From the NCBI RefSeq assembly GCF_013170805.1, contig NZ_CP051293.1, positions 2,486,001 through 2,550,000 on the forward strand: DNA of 64,000 nucleotides. Direction: 5' to 3'. The notes beneath the pieces are model-generated. The model saw nothing but the letters and a program-made list of their open reading frames with translations, did no database searches and was not told where the DNA came from. Shown piece after piece: positions 60,144-64,000 of the stretch. Position numbers and translations under genes: made by a program. The stretch is from Mesorhizobium sp. NZP2077 (GTDB taxonomy: Bacteria > Pseudomonadota > Alphaproteobacteria > Rhizobiales > Rhizobiaceae). Position 1 is the stretch's first letter. Every line of letters starts with the position of its first letter.

Positions 60144-61049
60144 TTACACCAAAGGTGGTGCGGATGGCAAGGCTGCCGCTTTCGCCCGGCGCGGGAATGG
60201 GTCCAGCACCAGTATGCAGCCGCCGATGATCGCCACCGCCCCGAAGCCCTGGATGACGGTCAGAGACTCGCCAAGCATGATGGTGCCAACCAGCACCGCG
60301 ATCGTTGTGACGGCGAATTCGACACTGATTGTCCTGGTCGCGCCGATGCTGGCGACCAGCCGGAAATAGACGATGTAGGTCAGCGCGCTCATCACGCAGG
60401 CGAGAAGGACGAGATAGAGGACGTCGACAGGGCGCGGCATGGACGGCACCGGCACGGCGAGCAGTAGCGGCAGCGTCATCAGGCCGCCGAACAGGAAGGC
60501 GGCGCCGGTGAGTTCTAACGAGCCGGCCGAGCGCAGATGGCGGTTGGCATAATTGCTGCCGAAGGCGGCCGAGAACGAACTGAACAGCGAGGCGACGCAG
60601 CCGAACGCGAAGGACGGCGTGATTGGGACGGCGGGAAAGCCAACCAGAACGATGATGCCGGTGGCGCCGAGCAGCAGGCCCGCCAGTCCGCGCAGGGTGA
60701 TGCGTTCCAGGCCCCACAACTGGCCGAGGATCATCGAGAACAGCGGGATCGCGGCAACCAGGATGGCCGCCATCGCCGTGCCGATGCGCGGCGTGGCGTA
60801 GGACAGGCCGATCAGCTGCGCGGCGACCGTCGTCGCGCCGACCACGGTGAAGTGCCGCCAGCCGGCGCTGAAATCCAGCTTGCGCCGCGTTGCCGCTGCC
60901 AGCAGGAAGAGCGTGATGCCGGCGATCAGCGACCGCAGGGTGACCGCGCCGACCCAGCCGAAGGCATGCACCACCTTGAGCAGGACAAGGAACGACATGC
61001 CCCAGGTGATGGCCAGGAAGACGTAGGCTGCGATGTCCTTGGGTTTCAT
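60144..61049 (-). CDS. EamA-family (DMT) transporter
   Basis: 301 residues with ten predicted membrane helices in two EamA repeats (AYVFLAITWGMSFLVLLKVV, SALTYIVYFRLVASIGATRT). It is a drug/metabolite exporter of unknown substrate. It lies upstream of the ABC-F leader on the same strand, so the two genes may be co-transcribed. Confidence 0.9.
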   Translation of the reverse strand: MKPKDIAAYVFLAITWGMSFLVLLKVVHAFGWVGAVTLRSLIAGITLFLLAAATRRKLDFSAGWRHFTVVGATTVAAQLIGLSYATPRIGTAMAAILVAAIPLFSMILGQLWGLERITLRGLAGLLLGATGIIVLVGFPAVPITPSFAFGCVASLFSSFSAAFGSNYANRHLRSAGSLELTGAAFLFGGLMTLPLLLAVPVPSMPRPVDVLYLVLLACVMSALTYIVYFRLVASIGATRTISVEFAVTTIAVLVGTIMLGESLTVIQGFGAVAIIGGCILVLDPFPRRAKAAALPSAPPLV

Positions 61050-61134
61050 GCGGGGCCGGTAGGAGGTTGCGGAGAGAGGATGCCACCCGCCCTATCGTTT
61101 CAACCAGCAACTGACAAGGGAGGGGACGCGCGGA

Positions 61135-61470
61135 TCAGACAGGTCTCAGATGGCCGCCGCTTTCTCCATATTCGTTGTTAAGATCGAGCAGGAAATGGCC
61201 GAAAACCGAGCTTCTGCCAAGATCAACCACAATCACAAGAAGGGCGTTGAACCTGCCTGTGCCGATCAAAACCTGGTCAAACCTGTTTTGGGCGTCCCGA
61301 TAAACATAGTGTACGTCGTTCAGATGGGGCACACCGATTTCGTCCAGGTCCAGCGCGTCGACATAAGGCCATATATCTACGGCGCGATTCGCCGTAGCGG
61401 TGACATTCGTCATCGGCTCAGCGAAGCAAGCCTTGAACTCTTTTTCATGAAGCCTGCGGACAACGACCAT
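61135..61470 (-). CDS. Hypothetical protein
   Basis: 111 residues from ATG 61470. Contains YRDAQNRFDQVLIGTGRFNA and LLVIVVDLGRSSVFGHFLLD, a beta-rich pattern that looks coding. The family is not recognised. The codon use is less GC-biased than in the neighbours, so recent gain is possible. Confidence 0.6.
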   Translation of the reverse strand: MVVVRRLHEKEFKACFAEPMTNVTATANRAVDIWPYVDALDLDEIGVPHLNDVHYVYRDAQNRFDQVLIGTGRFNALLVIVVDLGRSSVFGHFLLDLNNEYGESGGHLRPV

Positions 61471-61533
61471 CAGTTATTCTAGGTTATGGCGTTGGAAATT
61501 CGCAACTGTTCGAAACGTGACCCTTGCAGGCCG

Positions 61534-64000
61534 TTACCTTCCCGGCCGACCCGTCTTGCCAGGGCGGCGCTTTTCACGGCGGGCATCGCTCGGATCCTCG
61601 TAGGAGCCGATGCCGGCGCGTTCGCGCTTGACCGGCTTGTCGCCCTCGATCGGAGTCTCGGTCCGCCGCACCGTCATCTCATCAAGCGAGTTCTTCTTGA
61701 ACAGCGGTTTGACCGCCTCGCCGGGAATGCCGAAGTCGGAGCCGTGCGCTTCGGACGCCGACTGCTTCTTGAACAGCGAGCGCGACACCGCACCTGCCGG
61801 CGTCGGCATATCGGTCCCGGGCCCCATGTCGTCGATCGAGGGTTTGGCGAACAGTGGCTTCTTCACCGGCACGGCGCCGTCGGCGCCCATCTCGTCAAGC
61901 GCTGGCTTGCGGAAGAGGTTGGGTCGGGCAGCATTGGCCGCCTCTTCGGCGGCACGTGCTTCGTCGAGCTTGCGGAAACGCTCCTGTTCCTCTGCCGTAC
62001 GATGCTTGGCCACGCCCTTGTTGTGCTTGCCCTTTTCACGGCCCGAAACCGGGCTTTCCATGTCGGCGTATTTGGCCAGCGGGTCTTCCGAGATTGACAG
62101 TTCCATCTCGCGCAGGCGCTTGATCTCGTCGCGGATGCGGGCGGCCTTCTCGAAGTCGAGATTGGCGGCGGCGTCGCGCATCTGTTTCTCCATCGCGTCG
62201 AGATGGGCTTTCAGGTTGTTGCCCATCATGGCGCCGGCGCTGTCGGTGAACTGCGAGATGTCGGCGCGGACATGGTCCTTCTCGTAGACGGAATCGAGAA
62301 TGTCGGAGATGCGCGACTTCACCGATTCCGGCGTGATGCCGTTGGCGGCGTTCCACTCCATCTGCTTTTCGCGACGGCGGCTGGTTTCGGCCATCGCCCG
62401 TTCCATCGAGCCGGTGACCTGGTCGGCATAGAGGATGACCTTGCCGTCGACATTGCGGGCGGCGCGGCCAATGGTCTGGATCAGCGAGGTTTCCGAGCGC
62501 AAAAACCCTTCCTTGTCGGCGTCGAGAATGGCGACGAAACCGCATTCGGGAATGTCGAGGCCTTCGCGCAAGAGGTTGATGCCGACCAGCACGTCGAAAG
62601 CGCCGAGGCGCAAATCGCGCAGGATCTCGATGCGCTCCAGCGTGTCGATGTCGGAGTGCATGTAGCGCACGCGCACGCCCTGTTCGTGCAGATATTCGGT
62701 CAGGTCCTCGGCCATGCGCTTGGTCAGCACGGTCACCAGCGTGCGGTAGCCGGCCTTGGTGGTCTCGCGGATCTCGCCGACGACATCGTCGACCTGGCTT
62801 TTCGCCGGGCGCACCTCGACCGGCGGGTCGATCAGCCCGGTCGGGCGGATGACCTGTTCGGCGAAGACGCCGCCGGCCTGTTCCATTTCCCAGCCGCCGG
62901 GTGTCGCCGAAACCGCGACGGAGAGCGGCCGCATGGCGTCCCATTCCTCGAAGCGCAGCGGCCGGTTGTCCATGCAGGATGGCAGGCGGAAGCCATATTC
63001 GGCCAGCGTCGCCTTGCGCCTGAAGTCGCCGCGATACATGCCGCCGATCTGCGGCACGGTGACGTGGCTCTCATCGATGAAGACCAGCGCGTTGTCGGGA
63101 ATGTATTCGAACAAGGTCGGCGGCGGATCGCCGGGCTGGCGGCCGGTGAGATAGCGCGAATAGTTCTCGATGCCGGCGCAGGAGCCGGTGGCTTCCAGCA
63201 TTTCCAGGTCGAAGCGGCAGCGCTGTTCCAGCCGCTGTGCTTCCAGCAAACGGCCGGCGCGTTCCAGTTCAACCAGCCGGTGCTTGAGCTCTTCCTTGAT
63301 CGACTTGATCGCCTGGTTCAACGTCGGGCGCGGCGTCACATAGTGCGAATTGGCGTAGATCTTGACGCTTTTCAGCTCGCCGGTCTTCTGGCCGGTCAGC
63401 GGGTCGAACTCGGTGATCTGCTCGATCTCGTCGCCGAACATCGAGATGCGCCAGGCGCGATCCTCCAGGTGGGCCGGGAAGATCTCGATCGTGTCGCCGC
63501 GCACACGGAACGAGCCGCGGACGAAGTTAATGTCCTGGCGCTTGTATTGTTGGGCGACGAGGTCGGCGAGCAGAGCCCGCTGGTCGAGCCGGTCGCCGAT
63601 CTGCATCTGGAAGGTCATCGCCGTATAGGTCTCGACCGAGCCGATACCGTAGATGCACGACACCGAGGCGACGATGATGACGTCGTCGCGCTCGAGCAGC
63701 GAGCGCGTCGCCGAGTGGCGCATGCGGTCGATCTGTTCGTTGATCGAGGATTCCTTCTCGATGAAGGTGTCGGTGCGCGGAACGTAGGCTTCCGGCTGGT
63801 AATAGTCGTAATAGGAGACGAAATACTCCACCGCATTCTCGGGGAAGAATTTCTTGAACTCGGAATAAAGCTGCGCCGCCAGCGTCTTGTTGGGCGCCAG
63901 GATCAGAGCAGGGCGCTGCGTCTCCTCGATCACCTTGGCCATGGTGAAGGTTTTTCCGGAGCCGGTGACGCCAAGCAGCACCTGGGTGCGGTCGTTGTTA
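61534..64000 (-). CDS. uvrB: Excinuclease ABC subunit B, 5' end outside the window
   Basis: 822 residues are seen. The frame is open to the window edge, with [19 protein letters not shown] (Walker A) at the visible N-terminus. The helicase motifs continue with [20 protein letters not shown], and a UVR domain ([20 protein letters not shown]) lies near the end. It loads DNA lesions for UvrC incision. A 166-residue basic tail follows the UVR domain, with four LF-x-K repeats, not found in E. coli UvrB. Confidence 0.95.
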   Translation of the reverse strand, partial: NNDRTQVLLGVTGSGKTFTMAKVIEETQRPALILAPNKTLAAQLYSEFKKFFPENAVEYFVSYYDYYQPEAYVPRTDTFIEKESSINEQIDRMRHSATRSLLERDDVIIVASVSCIYGIGSVETYTAMTFQMQIGDRLDQRALLADLVAQQYKRQDINFVRGSFRVRGDTIEIFPAHLEDRAWRISMFGDEIEQITEFDPLTGQKTGELKSVKIYANSHYVTPRPTLNQAIKSIKEELKHRLVELERAGRLLEAQRLEQRCRFDLEMLEATGSCAGIENYSRYLTGRQPGDPPPTLFEYIPDNALVFIDESHVTVPQIGGMYRGDFRRKATLAEYGFRLPSCMDNRPLRFEEWDAMRPLSVAVSATPGGWEMEQAGGVFAEQVIRPTGLIDPPVEVRPAKSQVDDVVGEIRETTKAGYRTLVTVLTKRMAEDLTEYLHEQGVRVRYMHSDIDTLERIEILRDLRLGAFDVLVGINLLREGLDIPECGFVAILDADKEGFLRSETSLIQTIGRAARNVDGKVILYADQVTGSMERAMAETSRRREKQMEWNAANGITPESVKSRISDILDSVYEKDHVRADISQFTDSAGAMMGNNLKAHLDAMEKQMRDAAANLDFEKAARIRDEIKRLREMELSISEDPLAKYADMESPVSGREKGKHNKGVAKHRTAEEQERFRKLDEARAAEEAANAARPNLFRKPALDEMGADGAVPVKKPLFAKPSIDDMGPGTDMPTPAGAVSRSLFKKQSASEAHGSDFGIPGEAVKPLFKKNSLDEMTVRRTETPIEGDKPVKRERAGIGSYEDPSDARREKRRPGKTGRPGR

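Overview
The window is high-GC, densely packed bacterial chromosome. Gene content points to an alphaproteobacterium of the order Hyphomicrobiales (Rhizobiales), most likely Mesorhizobium or a close relative. The pointers are a fused-free petABC operon with a separate petP/petR-type regulator pair, a BA14K-family protein, UbiK/YbjN/CsaA neighbours, a UvrB with a long basic tail, a DUF1127 protein, and short palindromic intergenic repeats of the kind common in rhizobia. The taxonomic call is inference from families and style; no rRNA or tRNA gene was found.

Layout. 1-4.0 kb: 3' part of a MoxR / DUF58 / DUF4159-type membrane operon on the minus strand. 4.1-6.7 kb: DUF1285, NUDIX CoA pyrophosphatase and CCA-adding enzyme in an overlapping operon. 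6.7-8.9 kb: a secreted subtilisin-like protease paired with a small exported protein, then DUF1059. 9.0-11.5 kb: hemF, soxR and trmL. 11.6-17.3 kb: two ABC exporter half-transporters, GNAT and DUF6665 genes and a broken cupin gene. 17.6-23 kb: petABC (cytochrome bc1), class A acid phosphatase, apt. 23-31 kb: MaoC pair, corA, a broken aminoglycoside-phosphotransferase-like gene, ychF, pth, rplY and two glycan genes. 31-36 kb: OhrR-like regulator with divergent hydrolase, SDR, MFS exporter with divergent AraC regulator. 36-44.5 kb: prs, lipoprotein, M24-fold protein, pgeF, midA-like methyltransferase, lgt, two orphan antitoxin-like genes, ubiK, ybjN, csaA. 44.5-50 kb: glycosyltransferase, histidine kinase, petR-like regulator, petP-like MarR regulator, ilvE. 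50-58.3 kb: small genes, including three cold-shock proteins, BA14K, a double-Kazal lipoprotein, VOC, GST, DUF1127 and a decayed higBA module. 58.4-64 kb: ABC-F ATPase with a possible leader-peptide attenuator, EamA exporter, uvrB (5' end outside the window).

Most of the window is housekeeping: respiration (petABC, hemF, petPR), nucleotide supply (apt, prs), tRNA and translation quality (cca, trmL, pth, rplY, ychF, csaA), envelope biogenesis (lgt, pgeF, ABC exporters) and repair (uvrB). The most interesting parts are regulatory or degenerate. They are a 23-codon leader peptide with a strong ribosome-binding site before the ABC-F gene, a SoxR operator that faces no intact target gene, matched operator pairs at higA and at the OhrR-like gene, and a PetP-type palindrome. 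At least four genes are visibly broken: a cupin gene by an internal deletion, an APH(3')-like gene by an amber codon, higB by an amber codon plus a frameshift, and an ABC-F gene shifted in its last codons.
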